DNA from: Bordetella genomosp. 10
GTDB lineage: Bacteria > Pseudomonadota > Gammaproteobacteria > Burkholderiales > Burkholderiaceae_B
Direction of reading: 5' to 3'
Assembly: GCF_002261225.1 (NCBI RefSeq)
Contig: NZ_NEVM01000002.1
Span: 124,001 to 188,000 of the forward strand
DNA length: 64,000 nucleotides
Below the pieces are notes generated by a model. That model worked only from the letters and a program-made list of their open reading frames with translations. It was not told the DNA's origin and made no database searches. Positions 37,357 through 48,794 of this stretch are shown in pieces. The position numbers were made by a program, and so were the translations under genes. Positions within the stretch are counted from its first letter, which is position 1, and every line of letters starts with the position of its first letter.

Positions 37357-38859
37357 ATGGATAACAAGGCAGAGACAGACCTCACGGACGCCCAAAGCGC
37401 GCCGCCCGCCGCGACCGATCTGGTCGCGGCCCTGCAGGCCGTCCTGCCGCCTCATTGCATCCTGTTCCGCGAAGAGGACACGCGTCCGTTCGAGTGCGAC
37501 GGCCTCTCGCTCTACCGCGCCTTGCCCGCCGTCGTCTGCCTGCCCGAGACCGAGGCCCAGATCCAGGCGGTCATGCGCATCTGCCGCAAGCTCAACGCCC
37601 CCGTCGTGCCGCGCGGCGCCGGCACCGGCTTGTCCGGCGGCGCCATGCCGCATCCGCAAGGCGTTCTGCTGGGGCTGTCCAAGCTCAACCGCATCAAGCG
37701 CATCGACCGCGACAGCGCGACCGCCGTGGTCGAGCCCGGCGTGCGCAACCTGGCGATTTCCGAAGCCGCCGCCCCCTACGGCCTGTACTACGCGCCCGAC
37801 CCGTCCAGCCAGATCGCCTGCTCGATAGGCGGCAACGTCGCCGAGAATTCCGGCGGCGTGCGCTGCATGAAGTACGGCCTCACCGTCCACAACATCCTGC
37901 GCGTGCGCGTGGTCACCATAGACGGCGATATCGTCGAGCTCGGCTCGGAGGCGCCCGACGCGCCCGGCCTGGACCTGCTGGCGGTATTCATCGGTTCGGA
38001 AGGCATGCTGGGCGTCGTCACCGAGATCACCGTCAAGCTGCTGCCCAAGCCCGCCTGCGCCCAGGTGCTGCTGGCCAGCTTCAACAGCGCCGAGGCGGCC
38101 GGCCACGCGGTGACCCGGATCATCGGCGCCGGCATCATTCCCGCGGGCCTGGAAATGATGGACCGCCAGGCGATCCACATGGTGGAGCCCTTCGTGCAGG
38201 CCGGCTACGACATGGACGCGCAGGCCATCCTGCTGTGCGAGTCCGACGGCACGCGCGAGGAAGTCGATCACGAAGTCGAACGCATGGAGGCCGTGCTGGG
38301 CGCCGCCGGCGCCACGCGCCTGCAGGTATCCACGTCCGAGCCCGAGCGCCTGCGCTTCTGGGCCGGGCGCAAGAACGCCTTCCCGGCGGCGGGCCGCGTC
38401 TCGCCGGACTATTACTGCATGGACGGCACCATCCCGCGCCGCCACCTGGCGCGCGTGTTGACGGCCATCGAACAGATGGAAGACGAGTTCGGCCTGCGCT
38501 GCGCGAACGTGTTCCATGCCGGCGACGGCAATTTGCATCCCTTGATTCTTTTCGACTCGAACAAGCCGGAAGAGACCGAGCGCGCCGACAAGTTCGGCGT
38601 GGCGATACTCGAACTGTGCGTACAGGTAGGAGGCACCGTGACTGGAGAGCACGGCGTGGGCATGGAGAAAATCAATCAAATGTGCGTGCAGTTCTCGCGC
38701 GAGGAACTCGACACCTTCCTGGCGGTCAAGCGGGCCTTCGATCCGCGTTGCCTGCTGAACCCTCAAAAAGTGATACCGACGCTGGCGCGCTGCGCGGAGT
38801 ACGGCAAGATGCACGTGCACGGCGGCGAACTGCGTTTCCCCGATCTTTCGCGCTTTTGA
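37357..38859 (+). CDS. glcD: Glycolate oxidase FAD subunit GlcD
   Basis: A 500-residue flavoprotein subunit of membrane-associated glycolate (and D-lactate) dehydrogenase, which makes glyoxylate and feeds electrons to the quinone pool. FAD-binding elements are VVPRGAGTGLSGGAMPHPQG (about 85-104) and IACSIGGNVAENSGGVRCMK (about 149-168); the cap has NVFHAGDGNLHPLI and TGEHGVGMEKI. Start is set at ATG 37357; TTG at 37345 in the same frame would add four residues. It begins a tight glcD-glcE-glcF operon with gaps of 13 and 6 bases. Confidence 0.95.
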   Translation: MDNKAETDLTDAQSAPPAATDLVAALQAVLPPHCILFREEDTRPFECDGLSLYRALPAVVCLPETEAQIQAVMRICRKLNAPVVPRGAGTGLSGGAMPHPQGVLLGLSKLNRIKRIDRDSATAVVEPGVRNLAISEAAAPYGLYYAPDPSSQIACSIGGNVAENSGGVRCMKYGLTVHNILRVRVVTIDGDIVELGSEAPDAPGLDLLAVFIGSEGMLGVVTEITVKLLPKPACAQVLLASFNSAEAAGHAVTRIIGAGIIPAGLEMMDRQAIHMVEPFVQAGYDMDAQAILLCESDGTREEVDHEVERMEAVLGAAGATRLQVSTSEPERLRFWAGRKNAFPAAGRVSPDYYCMDGTIPRRHLARVLTAIEQMEDEFGLRCANVFHAGDGNLHPLILFDSNKPEETERADKFGVAILELCVQVGGTVTGEHGVGMEKINQMCVQFSREELDTFLAVKRAFDPRCLLNPQKVIPTLARCAEYGKMHVHGGELRFPDLSRF

Positions 38860-38872
38860 ACCCGGGCCCTTC

Positions 38873-39985
38873 ATGGAATTCGTCCTGTCGGAGTTGTGCG
38901 ACCAGGTCATGACGGCGCACGCCGGGCACAAGCCCGTGTTCATCACGGGCGGCGGCAGCAAGGCCTTCTATGGCAATCACCGGCCCCTGCGGCCGCAGGA
39001 TGGCCATTGCCTGCTCGACGTCAGCGCCTATCACGGCATCGTCAACTACCAGCCTTCCGAACTGGTGGTCACCGCGCGGGCGGGCACGCCCTTGAAGGAC
39101 CTGGAGGCGGCCTTGGCCGAACGCGGCCAGATGCTGGCCTTCGAGCCGCCGCACTACGGGCGCGGCGCCACGGTGGGCGGCTGCGTGGCGACCGGCCTGT
39201 CGGGGCCGCGCCGCATGGCCGCGGGCGCCGTGCGCGATTTCGTGCTGGGCGCGCGCCTGCTCGACGCGCAGGGTCGCGTGCTGGGTTTCGGCGGCGAGGT
39301 GATGAAGAACGTCGCGGGCTACGACGTATCGCGCCTGCTGGCCGGTTCCCAAGGCATTTTCGGCGCCATCCTGGAGGTGTCGCTGAAGGTGGTGCCGCGG
39401 CCGATGGAGGAATCGACCTTGTGCCTGGAGGCCGACGAGGCGCAGGCCCTGGCCTGGTTCGCGCGCTGGCGCGGCGAGCCCATGCCGATATCGGCCACGG
39501 CCTGGCTGCCGGTGCCCGGGCTGCCCGGCCAGTTGTGGGTGCGCCTGTCCGGCGCGCCGCCGGCGATCGCCTCGGCGCGCGCGCGCATCGGCGGCGAAAC
39601 CGTCGATGCCGGGCGGGCGGCGGATCACTGGGCCTCCCTGCGCGAGCAGACCCATCCTTTCTTCGACCGCGGGCACGGCCTGTGGCGCCTGGCGCTGCCG
39701 CCCGCCACGCCGCCGCTGGGCCTGGGTCCGACCCTGATCGAATGGGGCGGCGGCCAGCGCTGGCTGTGCGCGGGCGCGAACGGCGATGCGGCGGCGCTGC
39801 GCGCGGCCGCGCGGGCCCGCGGCGGGCACGCCACGCTGTTCCGGCCGGCGCGCCAGGAGGACGTTCCCGCCGACGGCGTCTTCCATCCACTGGAGCCGGG
39901 CGTGGCCCAGCTCACGCGCCGCCTGAAGCAGGAATTCGATCCCTTGGGCCTGTTCAATCCGGGCCGGCTGATCCTGGAGCTATGA
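38873..39985 (+). CDS. glcE: Glycolate oxidase FAD-binding subunit GlcE
   Basis: A 370-residue second flavoprotein subunit, shorter than GlcD as usual. The FAD-binding half is recognisable at VFITGGGSKAFYG (residues 22-34), FEPPHYGRGATVGGCVATGL (about 84-103) and DFVLGARLLDAQGRVLGFGG with KNVAGYDVSRLLAGSQGIFG following. The C-terminus ends FNPGRLILEL, the family's normal finish. The complex needs GlcD, GlcE and GlcF together. Separation from glcF is six bases. Confidence 0.95.
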   Translation: MEFVLSELCDQVMTAHAGHKPVFITGGGSKAFYGNHRPLRPQDGHCLLDVSAYHGIVNYQPSELVVTARAGTPLKDLEAALAERGQMLAFEPPHYGRGATVGGCVATGLSGPRRMAAGAVRDFVLGARLLDAQGRVLGFGGEVMKNVAGYDVSRLLAGSQGIFGAILEVSLKVVPRPMEESTLCLEADEAQALAWFARWRGEPMPISATAWLPVPGLPGQLWVRLSGAPPAIASARARIGGETVDAGRAADHWASLREQTHPFFDRGHGLWRLALPPATPPLGLGPTLIEWGGGQRWLCAGANGDAAALRAAARARGGHATLFRPARQEDVPADGVFHPLEPGVAQLTRRLKQEFDPLGLFNPGRLILEL

Positions 39986-39991
39986 CGCATC

Positions 39992-41272
39992 ATGCAGACG
40001 CAAATCGCCTCGTGGGCGCGCGACACCGATTTCGGCCGGGAGGCCGACGCCATCCTCCGGCGCTGCGTGCATTGCGGATTCTGCACCGCCACGTGTCCCA
40101 CCTACCAGGTGCTGGGCGACGAGCTGGACAGCCCGCGCGGCCGCATCTACCTGATCAAGCAGATGCTGGAGGGCGCCGAGCCGGGGCCGTCGACGCAGAC
40201 CCACCTGGACCGCTGCCTGACCTGCCGCAATTGCGAGACCACCTGTCCTTCGGGCGTGCAATACGGCCACCTGCTGGACATCGGCCGCGACCTGGTCGAA
40301 CAGCGCGTGCCGCGTCCCTGGCGGCAGCGGCTCAAGCGGGCCCTGCTGCGCAAGGGCCTGAATTCACCGCTGTTCGCGCCGGCCTTGCGGCTGGGACAGG
40401 CGGTGCGCGGGATATTGCCGGCGGCCCTGCGGCGCAAGGTGCCTCAGCGCCGCAAGGCCGGCGCGCTGCCCGACACGCGGGGCCACGCGCGCCAGGTGCT
40501 GCTGCTGGCGGGCTGCGTGCAGCCGGCGCTGATGCCCGGCATCGACGCGGCCACGGTGCGCGTGCTCGACGCCATCGGCATCGGCGCGAGGCTGGGCGTG
40601 GGCGGCTGCTGCGGCGCCGTGAATTTCCACCTGGACGACCAGGCCGCCGCGCTGCGGCAGATGCGCGCCAATATCGACGCCTGGTGGCCGGCGGTGCGCG
40701 ACGGCGAGGTCGAGGCCATCGTGATGAACGCGTCGGGCTGCGGCGCCATGGTCAAGGAGTACGCGCACCATCTGCGCCACGATGCCCAGTACGCGGAACG
40801 CGCGGCGCGCATCGTGGCGGTCGTGCGCGACGTGTCGGAGATCGTCGCCCCGCATGCGGCGGAGCTGCGCGCGCGGCTGGCCGCCGTCCCGCGCGCGGCG
40901 GAGGAGGGCGATCCGCACGCGCCCGTGCGCGCGGCCTTCCATCCGCCCTGCACGCTGCAGCACTGGCAGGCGCTGCGGCCGAAGACGGAGGCCTTGCTGG
41001 CCGACCTGGGCTACGAGTTGCAGCCGTTCAACGAGCAGCACCTCTGCTGCGGTTCGGCGGGCGCCTATTCCGTGCTGAACCCCGGGATCTCGCTGTCCTT
41101 GCGCGACCGCAAGCTGGCGGCCATCGCGCCGGCGCGGCCGGACATCATCCTGTCCTCCAACGTCGGCTGCATCGGCCATCTGCAAAGCGGCACGGACACG
41201 CCGGTGCGGCACTGGATCGAATCGCTGGACGAACGGCTGGCGCGCGCGCCGAAGCCGGCCGCGGCGCCCTGA
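39992..41272 (+). CDS. glcF: Glycolate oxidase iron-sulfur subunit GlcF
   Basis: A 426-residue subunit with two 4Fe-4S motifs, CVHCGFCTATCPTYQ (about 27-41) and CLTCRNCETTCPSGVQYG (about 77-94), and two CCG domains, one with LGVGGCCGAVNFHL (about 203-216) and one with HLCCGSAGAYSVLNP (about 350-364). It carries electrons from the flavin subunits to the membrane quinone. It closes the glc operon and is convergent with pntB, 28 bases away; an eight-base GC stem (41274-41281/41293-41300) lies between. Confidence 0.95.
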   Translation: MQTQIASWARDTDFGREADAILRRCVHCGFCTATCPTYQVLGDELDSPRGRIYLIKQMLEGAEPGPSTQTHLDRCLTCRNCETTCPSGVQYGHLLDIGRDLVEQRVPRPWRQRLKRALLRKGLNSPLFAPALRLGQAVRGILPAALRRKVPQRRKAGALPDTRGHARQVLLLAGCVQPALMPGIDAATVRVLDAIGIGARLGVGGCCGAVNFHLDDQAAALRQMRANIDAWWPAVRDGEVEAIVMNASGCGAMVKEYAHHLRHDAQYAERAARIVAVVRDVSEIVAPHAAELRARLAAVPRAAEEGDPHAPVRAAFHPPCTLQHWQALRPKTEALLADLGYELQPFNEQHLCCGSAGAYSVLNPGISLSLRDRKLAAIAPARPDIILSSNVGCIGHLQSGTDTPVRHWIESLDERLARAPKPAAAP

Positions 41273-41300
41273 GCGCCGCGGGGCGGGCAAGGCCGCGGCG

Positions 41301-42749
41301 TCACTCCACGGCCTTGCCCATGTCCTCGATCACTTTCCTGGCGTCGCCGAAGACCATCATCGTGCGGTCCATGTAGAACAGCTCGTTGTCCAGCCCGGCG
41401 TAGCCGGCCGCCATGGAGCGCTTGTTGACGATCACCGTGCGCGCCTTGTAGACCTCCAGGATGGGCATGCCGGCGATCGGCGATTGCGGATCGTTCTTGG
41501 CCGCCGGGTTGACCACGTCGTTGGCGCCGAGCACCAGCACCACGTCGGTCTGGCCGAACTCGCCGTTGATCTCGTCCATTTCGAACACCTGGTCGTAGGG
41601 CACCTCGGCCTCGGCCAGCAGCACGTTCATGTGTCCCGGCATGCGGCCGGCCACCGGGTGGATGGCGTATTTCACCGAGACGCCCCGGTCGGTCAGCCGG
41701 TCCGTGAGATCCTTGAGCGCATGCTGGGCGCGCGCCACCGCCAGGCCGTAGCCGGGCACGATGATCAGCGTCTCGGCGTTCTCCAGCATGAAGGCGGCGT
41801 CTTCCGCGCTGCCCGATTTCACGCTGCGCTGCGGCGTCGCGCCGGCGGTCTCGGCGCCGCCCCCGCCGTTGCCGAATCCGCCCAGCAGCACGTTGAAGAA
41901 GGAGCGGTTCATCGCCTTGCACATGATGTAGGAAAGGATCGCGCCCGACGATCCCACCAGCGAGCCCGCGATGATCAGCATGGGGTTGTCCAGCGAGAAG
42001 CCGATGCCGGCGGCCGCCCAGCCCGAATAGCTATTGAGCATGGACACCACCACCGGCATGTCGGCGCCGCCGATGGGGATGATGATCAGCACGCCCAGGA
42101 TGAAGGCGATGACCAGCATCACGACGAAAGGCGTCCACGCGCCGCCCCCCGGGCTGGTGACGAACCAGACGCCGTAGGCCAGCATGGCCAGCGCCAGCAG
42201 CAGGTTCAGCGCGTGCTGGCCGCGGAACACCACCGGCGCGCCCTGGAACAGGCGGAACTTGTATTTGCCGGACAGCTTGCCGAAGGCGATGACCGAACCG
42301 GAGAACGTGATGGCGCCGACGAAGGAGCCGATGAAGATCTCGATGCGGTTGCCCAGCGGCAGGCCGCCGCCCGGCGCGGCGATGCCGAAGGCATGCGGTT
42401 CGGCGACCACGGCCACGGCGATGGCCACGGCGGCCAGGCCTATCATGCTGTGCATGAAGGCCACCAGTTCGGGCATCTTCGTCATCTCCACGCGCAGGGC
42501 CATGACGGTGCCCGCGCTGCCGCCGATCAGCAGGCCCAGCAGGACCCAGCCCAGGCCCGGGACGGCCGCGCCCGGACGCGCCAGGCCGGCGATCAGCGCC
42601 GCCGTGGTGAGCACCGCCAGCGCCATGCCGACGATGCCGAAGGCATTGCCGATGCGCGAGGTGTTGGGATGGGACAGGCCCTTGAGCGCCTGGATGAAGC
42701 AGACCGAGGCCAGCAGGTAGAGCAGGGTGACCAGGTTCAGGGAGATCAT
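41301..42749 (-). CDS. pntB: NAD(P) transhydrogenase subunit beta
   Basis: PntB carries about nine membrane helices (residues about 1-270) and the soluble NADP(H)-binding domain III at the C-terminus. Domain III is evident from [20 protein letters not shown], then [20 protein letters not shown] and [11 protein letters not shown]. With PntA it couples hydride transfer between NADH and NADP+ to proton flow. Start ATG 42749 overlaps the pntAB stop as ATGA; upstream in-frame sequence is antisense-free but belongs to pntAB in another frame. The length, 482 residues, is slightly above E. coli PntB. Confidence 0.94.
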   Translation of the reverse strand: MISLNLVTLLYLLASVCFIQALKGLSHPNTSRIGNAFGIVGMALAVLTTAALIAGLARPGAAVPGLGWVLLGLLIGGSAGTVMALRVEMTKMPELVAFMHSMIGLAAVAIAVAVVAEPHAFGIAAPGGGLPLGNRIEIFIGSFVGAITFSGSVIAFGKLSGKYKFRLFQGAPVVFRGQHALNLLLALAMLAYGVWFVTSPGGGAWTPFVVMLVIAFILGVLIIIPIGGADMPVVVSMLNSYSGWAAAGIGFSLDNPMLIIAGSLVGSSGAILSYIMCKAMNRSFFNVLLGGFGNGGGGAETAGATPQRSVKSGSAEDAAFMLENAETLIIVPGYGLAVARAQHALKDLTDRLTDRGVSVKYAIHPVAGRMPGHMNVLLAEAEVPYDQVFEMDEINGEFGQTDVVLVLGANDVVNPAAKNDPQSPIAGMPILEVYKARTVIVNKRSMAAGYAGLDNELFYMDRTMMVFGDARKVIEDMGKAVE

Positions 42750-43072
42750 TGCCCGTCTCCCTTGGCGCGGTTCGCGGCCGGACGTTCCTTCTTCTTGAAC
42801 ATCTGCAGCATGCGGCGCGTGACCAGGAAGCCGCCGAAGACGTTGACGGCGGCCAGGGCCACGGCCAGCACGCCCATGGCGCGCGCCAGGCCGCCTTCGG
42901 TCAGCGCCGCCGCCAGCATCGCGCCGACGATGATGATGGCCGAAATCGCGTTGGTCACGGCCATCAGCGGGGTATGCAGGGCCGGCGTCACGTTCCATAC
43001 CACGTGGTAGCCCACGTAGACGGCCAGCACGAAGATGATGAGATTGATCAGGGTGGGGCTGATGGTGTCCAT
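42746..43072 (-). CDS. pntAB: NAD(P) transhydrogenase alpha subunit, membrane part (PntAB/PntA2)
   Basis: A 108-residue protein equal to the C-terminal membrane section of E. coli PntA. Three hydrophobic helices are visible ([56 protein letters not shown]), followed by the [13 protein letters not shown] basic end. Many bacteria encode this part separately, giving a three-gene pnt operon. It starts directly after the stop of pntAA with no spacing and overlaps pntB by four bases, so the three are coupled. Confidence 0.94.
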   Translation of the reverse strand: MDTISPTLINLIIFVLAVYVGYHVVWNVTPALHTPLMAVTNAISAIIIVGAMLAAALTEGGLARAMGVLAVALAAVNVFGGFLVTRRMLQMFKKKERPAANRAKGDGQ

Positions 43073-44191
43073 TCACGCGCTCCGCAAAACGTTGCCGCCT
43101 TCGCAGACCAGGCAGGCCGCGACGATTTCATCCTCGCGCTGGATCGCCAGCGCGCCGTCCTTGGCCGTGATGAGCTTGAGGAAATCGAGCAGGTTGCGCG
43201 CATAGAGCGCCGAGGCGTCGGTAGGCAGCAGGGCGGGCAGGTTGGACAGCCCGACCAGGATGACGCCGTGCTTTTCGACGACGCGGTCCTTTTCCGTGAG
43301 CGGGCAGTTGCCGCCGCGCTCGACGGCCAGGTCGACCACCACCGAGCCCGGCTTCATGGCCTGCACGGTTTCCGCGGCGATCAGGGTGGGCGCGGGCCGG
43401 CCGGGGATGAGCGCGGTAGTGACGACGATGTCGGCCTGGCGGCAGCGTTCCGAGACCAGGGCCGCCTGGCGCGCCATCCAGGACGCCGGCATGGGCCGCG
43501 CGTAGCCGCCCGTGCCCTGGGCGATCTCGCGTTCCTCGTCGGTTTCGAAGGGGACGTCGATGAACTTGGCGCCCAGCGATTCCACCTGCTCGCGCGCGGC
43601 GGGGCGCACGTCGGAAGCTTCCACCACCGCGCCCAGGCGCCGCGCCGTCGCGATGGCCTGCAGGCCGGCGACGCCCGCGCCCAGGATCACGGCGCGCGCG
43701 GCCTTCAGCGTGCCGGCGGCGGTCATCATCATGGGAAAGATGCGGCCGTAGTGGTGGGCGGCCAGCAGCACCGCCTTGTAGCCGGCCAGGTTGGCCTGCG
43801 AGGACAGCACGTCCAGGCTTTGCGCCCGCGAGATGCGCGGCGCGGCCTCCAGCGCGAAGCCCGTGACGCCGGTGGCGGCCAGGGCCGCCAGGCCGGCGGC
43901 GTCGTAGGGGTCCAGCATGCCGGCCAGCACCGCGCCCGGCTTGAGCAGGCCCAGTTCGGGGCCCGCCGGCGCGCGCACCTTGAGCACCAGTTCCGCGCCC
44001 AGCGCCTGCGCCGCCGATCCCAGGCCGGCGCCCACCGCCGTGTAGGCCTCGTCGGGGTAGCGGGCCGCCGTCCCGGCGCCGGATTCGACGCAGACGGCAT
44101 GCCCGGCGGTCACGTACTTCTTCACCGTTTCCGGTGTTGCAGCAACGCGAGTTTCTCCCGGCAGGGTCTCGCGTGGAACTCCGACTCTCAT
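43073..44191 (-). CDS. pntAA: NAD(P) transhydrogenase alpha subunit, NAD-binding part (PntAA/PntA1)
   Basis: A 372-residue soluble domain I of transhydrogenase, related to alanine dehydrogenase. Visible marks: MRVGVPRETLPGETRVAATP at the start, the Rossmann loop AVILGAGVAGLQAIATARRL (about 170-189) and the RQADIVVTTALIPGRPAPTL segment (about 250-270). It binds NAD(H) and docks on PntB domain III. It is the first gene of the pnt operon, divergent from mnmA across a 250-base gap containing a REP-like element (44217-44250). Confidence 0.94.
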   Translation of the reverse strand: MRVGVPRETLPGETRVAATPETVKKYVTAGHAVCVESGAGTAARYPDEAYTAVGAGLGSAAQALGAELVLKVRAPAGPELGLLKPGAVLAGMLDPYDAAGLAALAATGVTGFALEAAPRISRAQSLDVLSSQANLAGYKAVLLAAHHYGRIFPMMMTAAGTLKAARAVILGAGVAGLQAIATARRLGAVVEASDVRPAAREQVESLGAKFIDVPFETDEEREIAQGTGGYARPMPASWMARQAALVSERCRQADIVVTTALIPGRPAPTLIAAETVQAMKPGSVVVDLAVERGGNCPLTEKDRVVEKHGVILVGLSNLPALLPTDASALYARNLLDFLKLITAKDGALAIQREDEIVAACLVCEGGNVLRSA

Positions 44192-44216
44192 GGATTCTCC
44201 AGGAAGTGCCCCTTTG

Positions 44217-44250
44217 CCGCGCGGCGCGCGGACCCCTCGAAGGGGCGGTT
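44217..44250. repeat. Palindromic extragenic (REP-like) element, copy 2
   Basis: CCGCGCGGCGCGCGG followed by ACCCCTCGAAGGGGCGG. It differs from the first part of the element at 35731 by one base and has the same two-hairpin layout. It lies in the gap between divergent pntAA and mnmA, which shows no other gene. Confidence 0.5.
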
Positions 44251-44441
44251 TTCGTTCTCAGGTGATACCGTGAAGCTGTGTCGCCGGGTGACATGATGCC
44301 GTGTTTGGCGGACTTTGTGGGGGTTATCGGGGGGCGGGCGGGGCCCGGGCGCTAAAATGCCCGCTTGACGGCAGCCGCGCCGATGGCGCGCGCCGCCCCT
44401 GTCCTTTCCGTGGTTTTTCCCGCTATTTCCGCTATTTCCCT

Positions 44442-45554
44442 ATGTCGCATTCCTCCTCCAAGGGCCGTGTCGTCGTCGGCATGTCCGGCGGCGTCGATTC
44501 CTCGGTGACCGCCTGGCTGCTGAAGCAGCAAGGCTATGACGTCGTCGGCCTGTTCATGAAGAACTGGGAGGACGACGACGATTCCGAATACTGTTCGACG
44601 CGCCAGGACTGGCTGGATGCCGCCAGCGTGGCGGACCTGATCGGCGTGGACATCGAGGCGGTCAATTTCGCGGCCGAATACAAGGACCGCGTGTTCGCCG
44701 ACTTCCTGCGCGAATATTCGGCTGGGCGCACGCCCAATCCCGACGTCCTGTGCAATGCCGAGATCAAGTTCAAGGCCTTCCTCGACCACGCCATGAACCT
44801 GGGCGCCGAACGCATCGCCACCGGCCACTACGCGCGGGTGCGCCGCGTCGACGAGGCCGGCGGCCCGCGCTACGAACTCCTCAAGGCCCTGGACGCCAGC
44901 AAGGACCAGAGCTATTTCCTGCACCGCCTGAACCAGGCGCAACTGGCGCGCACGCTGTTCCCGCTGGGCGAGATTCCCAAGACCGAGGTGCGCCGCATCG
45001 CCCACGAAATCGGCCTGCACAACGCCGCCAAGAAGGACTCCACCGGCATCTGCTTCATCGGCGAGCGGCCCTTCCGCGAATTCCTCAACCGCTATCTGCC
45101 CACCGCGCCGGGTCCCATCCTGACGCCGGAGGGCAAGCGCGTCGGCACGCACCAGGGCCTGTCGTTCTATACGCTGGGCCAGCGCAAGGGCCTGGGCGTG
45201 GGCGGGATCAAGGGGGCGCAGCGCGACGACGGCACGTCCGACGCCTGGTATTCGGCGCGCAAGGACCTGGCGGGGAACACGTTGTATGTGGTGCAGGGGC
45301 ATGACCACCCCTGGCTGCTGTCGCGGACGCTGACCGCGCAAGACGCAAGCTGGGTGGCCGGCGCGCCGCCCGCGGCCGGCGGGTACGGCGCCAAGACCCG
45401 CTATCGCCAGAGCGATGCGGCCTGCACGCTGCGCGACGCCGCGGGCGAGACCTTCGCGCTGGATTTCGAACAGGCGCAGTGGGCGGTCACGCCGGGGCAG
45501 TCGGCGGTGCTGTACGACGGCGACGTCTGCCTGGGAGGCGGCATCATCGCCTAG
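44442..45554 (+). CDS. mnmA: tRNA-specific 2-thiouridylase MnmA
   Basis: MnmA puts sulfur on U34 of tRNAs for Lys, Glu and Gln using ATP and persulfide delivered by the Tus relay. The 370-residue protein has the PP-loop [20 protein letters not shown] (about 10-29), the first catalytic Cys in [14 protein letters not shown] (about 100-113) and the second in [13 protein letters not shown] (about 198-210). The ATG at 44442 is chosen for family length; the frame is open well upstream. It is convergent with the GST gene 14 bases away. Confidence 0.96.
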   Translation: MSHSSSKGRVVVGMSGGVDSSVTAWLLKQQGYDVVGLFMKNWEDDDDSEYCSTRQDWLDAASVADLIGVDIEAVNFAAEYKDRVFADFLREYSAGRTPNPDVLCNAEIKFKAFLDHAMNLGAERIATGHYARVRRVDEAGGPRYELLKALDASKDQSYFLHRLNQAQLARTLFPLGEIPKTEVRRIAHEIGLHNAAKKDSTGICFIGERPFREFLNRYLPTAPGPILTPEGKRVGTHQGLSFYTLGQRKGLGVGGIKGAQRDDGTSDAWYSARKDLAGNTLYVVQGHDHPWLLSRTLTAQDASWVAGAPPAAGGYGAKTRYRQSDAACTLRDAAGETFALDFEQAQWAVTPGQSAVLYDGDVCLGGGIIA

Positions 45555-45567
45555 CCGGATTCCGGAT

Positions 45568-46179
45568 TCAGGCGGCGGGCGGCGCCGTGTCGGTGAACGA
45601 GGCGCGCGTCATCAGCTTCTCGTACAGGCGCGACAGGTTGGCGTGGCCCGCGCGCCAGTCGATATCGGCGAAACGCAGGTCCAGGTAGCCCAGGGCACAG
45701 CCCACGGCGACGTCGGCCAGGCTGTAGTTGATGCCCATGCAATAGGCGTGTTCGCCCAGGCTCTTGTCCATGGCGTCCAGGCTGGCGTGGATCTTGGCGT
45801 ATTGGCGGCTGATCCAGTCGGGGCTTTGCTGCGCTTCCGGGCGCTGCTTTTCCTTGACGATGGCCACGCAGGCGTCCAGCACGCCGTCGGCGATGGCTTC
45901 CCAGCACTTGACGGCGGCGCGGTCGCGGCCGGATTGCGGAATCAGCCGGGCAACCGGCGACAGGGTGTCCAGGTATTCGACGATCACGCGCGAATCGAAC
46001 AGCGCGCCGCCGTCTTCCATGACCAGGCAGGGCACCTTGCCGAGCGGGTTGTATTGCTGGATCTTGGTGTCGGGCGACCAGACGTTCTCGACATCCATCC
46101 GGTAATCGAGTTTTTTCTCCGCCATGACAACACGCACTTTACGTACGTAAGGGCTGGTATAAGAACCGATAAGTTTCAT
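45568..46179 (-). CDS. Glutathione S-transferase family protein
   Basis: A 203-residue GST with an N-terminal thioredoxin-fold domain (MKLIGSYTSPYVRKVRVVMA, glutathione-contact Ser in the TSPY turn; YNPLGKVPCLVMEDG with the cis-Pro; LFDSRVIVEYLD) and an all-helical C-terminal domain. The DSRVI version of the E/D-S motif is typical of the beta-proteobacterial YibF-like group. Substrate unknown. It is a single gene, divergent from purB. Confidence 0.92.
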   Translation of the reverse strand: MKLIGSYTSPYVRKVRVVMAEKKLDYRMDVENVWSPDTKIQQYNPLGKVPCLVMEDGGALFDSRVIVEYLDTLSPVARLIPQSGRDRAAVKCWEAIADGVLDACVAIVKEKQRPEAQQSPDWISRQYAKIHASLDAMDKSLGEHAYCMGINYSLADVAVGCALGYLDLRFADIDWRAGHANLSRLYEKLMTRASFTDTAPPAA

Positions 46180-46291
46180 GGTGTCATTGTCATAGTCGGA
46201 AAGCGGCCGCAGTATAGCAGGATGCCGCGGTATCGATGGAGAGCGCGCGTGCGCCGGCGCGCCGCGCGGGCGCGGAAATCCCGGATGATAA

Positions 46292-47713
<1,422 letters not shown>

Positions 47714-47808
47714 CGGGAGCGGGCGGCGGCCGCCGGCGAGCCCGGCGGCCGGCAATCGAGGCCCGGCGCCCTTGCATGCGCCTTTGCGCGCTTGCAGCTT
47801 GCAGGTTG

Positions 47809-47834
47809 AACGCCCCTCATGCGGGGCGTTTTGC
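47809..47834 (+). terminator. Rho-independent terminator of purB
   Basis: AACGCCCC (47809-47816) pairs with GGGGCGTT (47823-47830) around TCATGC, followed by TTGC. It lies 96 bases after the purB stop. Confidence 0.75.
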
Positions 47835-48071
47835 TTTGTGGCGGGCATGCGGGGAGGGCGCCTGCCCGCCGTGGGAAAAATCGGGTTACTTGCCTCGCGC
47901 GTTTTGTATCTATTTCCCGCACCCCAAATTCGATCGAAAAGAGGCCGGCCGCCCGCGCCTGCGCCCGCGGGCTGGCCTGCTTCATAGGGAAAAGGAACTT
48001 CCGCCACGCCTTTCGATGGGTCAGGCACGCTGCTTGCTGAAGGAGGGCATCCACGGCAAACACGAAACGTA
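47835..48071. other. Intergenic stretch without a supported gene
   Basis: Between the purB terminator and the small gene at 48072 several short frames exist, but none has a ribosome site or family pattern I recognise. A ribosome-site-like AAGGAGGG at about 48039-48046 lies 25 bases before the 48072 start, too far for normal use. Confidence 0.4.
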
Positions 48072-48293
48072 ATGGAAGTTTTTGCAAAAAATTCGAATGG
48101 GTGGGGGGCCACCTTGCTGGTCGATCCGGCGGAGAACGGGAAATACAACTGGCGAATCCTGGTGGAAGACCGGCGCTGCGCGCCGCCGTCGGTCCGTTTC
48201 ATCGTCTCGCCCGTGTGTTTCGCATCCGTCGGGGAAAGTATCGACGATGGCAGGGCCGTGCTGGAAATCCTGTCGCCCGACGATTTGACCTGA
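48072..48293 (+). CDS. Small hypothetical protein
   Basis: A 73-residue soluble protein I do not recognise. Its composition looks coding rather than random: mixed beta-prone segments (WGATLLVDPAENGKYNWRIL, then RFIVSPVCFASVGESIDDGR) and an acidic end. No signal peptide or membrane helix. The only good ribosome site is about 25 bases upstream of the ATG, so the start may be wrong. A different frame of the same region is also open, which lowers confidence. Confidence 0.5.
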   Translation: MEVFAKNSNGWGATLLVDPAENGKYNWRILVEDRRCAPPSVRFIVSPVCFASVGESIDDGRAVLEILSPDDLT

Positions 48294-48387
48294 TTTATGC
48301 ATTCCCGTTTTTTCCGTCTTCTTTTCGCTGCGGACGGAGGCGAGCTGCCGCTTCCGTTTATATCTACCTCAATACATGGAGAATAAT

Positions 48388-48693
48388 ATGAGTGCCATGA
48401 TGTGCCTGCCTTGCCAGAGCATTGCCGTTGCGACTTCCGGGTTGCAAGCCCATCCCAGCCTGGTGCACGAGGGCTTTGTCCGGCCCACGGAGAAGCACCG
48501 CGAAAACCACCGCGAGGACCGTTATCGCTGCTCCTGCTGCCATACGCAGTGGGTGCGCGAAACCGACCGCTGGGGCATGGATATGGGGTTTCGCCTGGCC
48601 CCGGTGCAAACGGGCGCGCGGCCGAATTTCATATATACGGAAACCCCGGCGCGCATGGCGGAAAAGCGTATTTACCAGGTGCCGGCGGGCTGA
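48388..48693 (+). CDS. Cys-rich small hypothetical protein, zinc-ribbon-like
   Basis: A 101-residue protein with two Cys pairs: CLPC near the start (residues about 5-8) and CSCC near residue 48, in YRCSCCHTQWVRETDRW. The spacing is wide, but a treble-clef or ribbon zinc site is conceivable. GGAG six bases before the ATG at 48388 supports this start over the upstream in-frame ATG at 48376. The rest is polar, without signal peptide. Function unknown; I would expect relatives only in this family of bacteria. It has its own terminator downstream. Confidence 0.7.
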   Translation: MSAMMCLPCQSIAVATSGLQAHPSLVHEGFVRPTEKHRENHREDRYRCSCCHTQWVRETDRWGMDMGFRLAPVQTGARPNFIYTETPARMAEKRIYQVPAG

Positions 48694-48794
48694 GGGGAAT
48701 GATGCGTATGGATTAAATCCCGGTTGAATGGCGGGCGGCATGAAAGGACTGCGACGCAGTATGCCGCCATCGCCGCGCCGGGTTGCAGGGGAAG

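Noticed and set aside
41274..41300. Eight-base GC stem between glcF and pntB as a terminator
   Set aside because: CCGCGG-type stem without any T run on either strand; kept only as a remark.
41301..43076. A 591-codon frame that would fuse pntAB and pntB
   Set aside because: The first part is pntAB in the wrong frame; the ATGA overlap and family lengths support separate genes.
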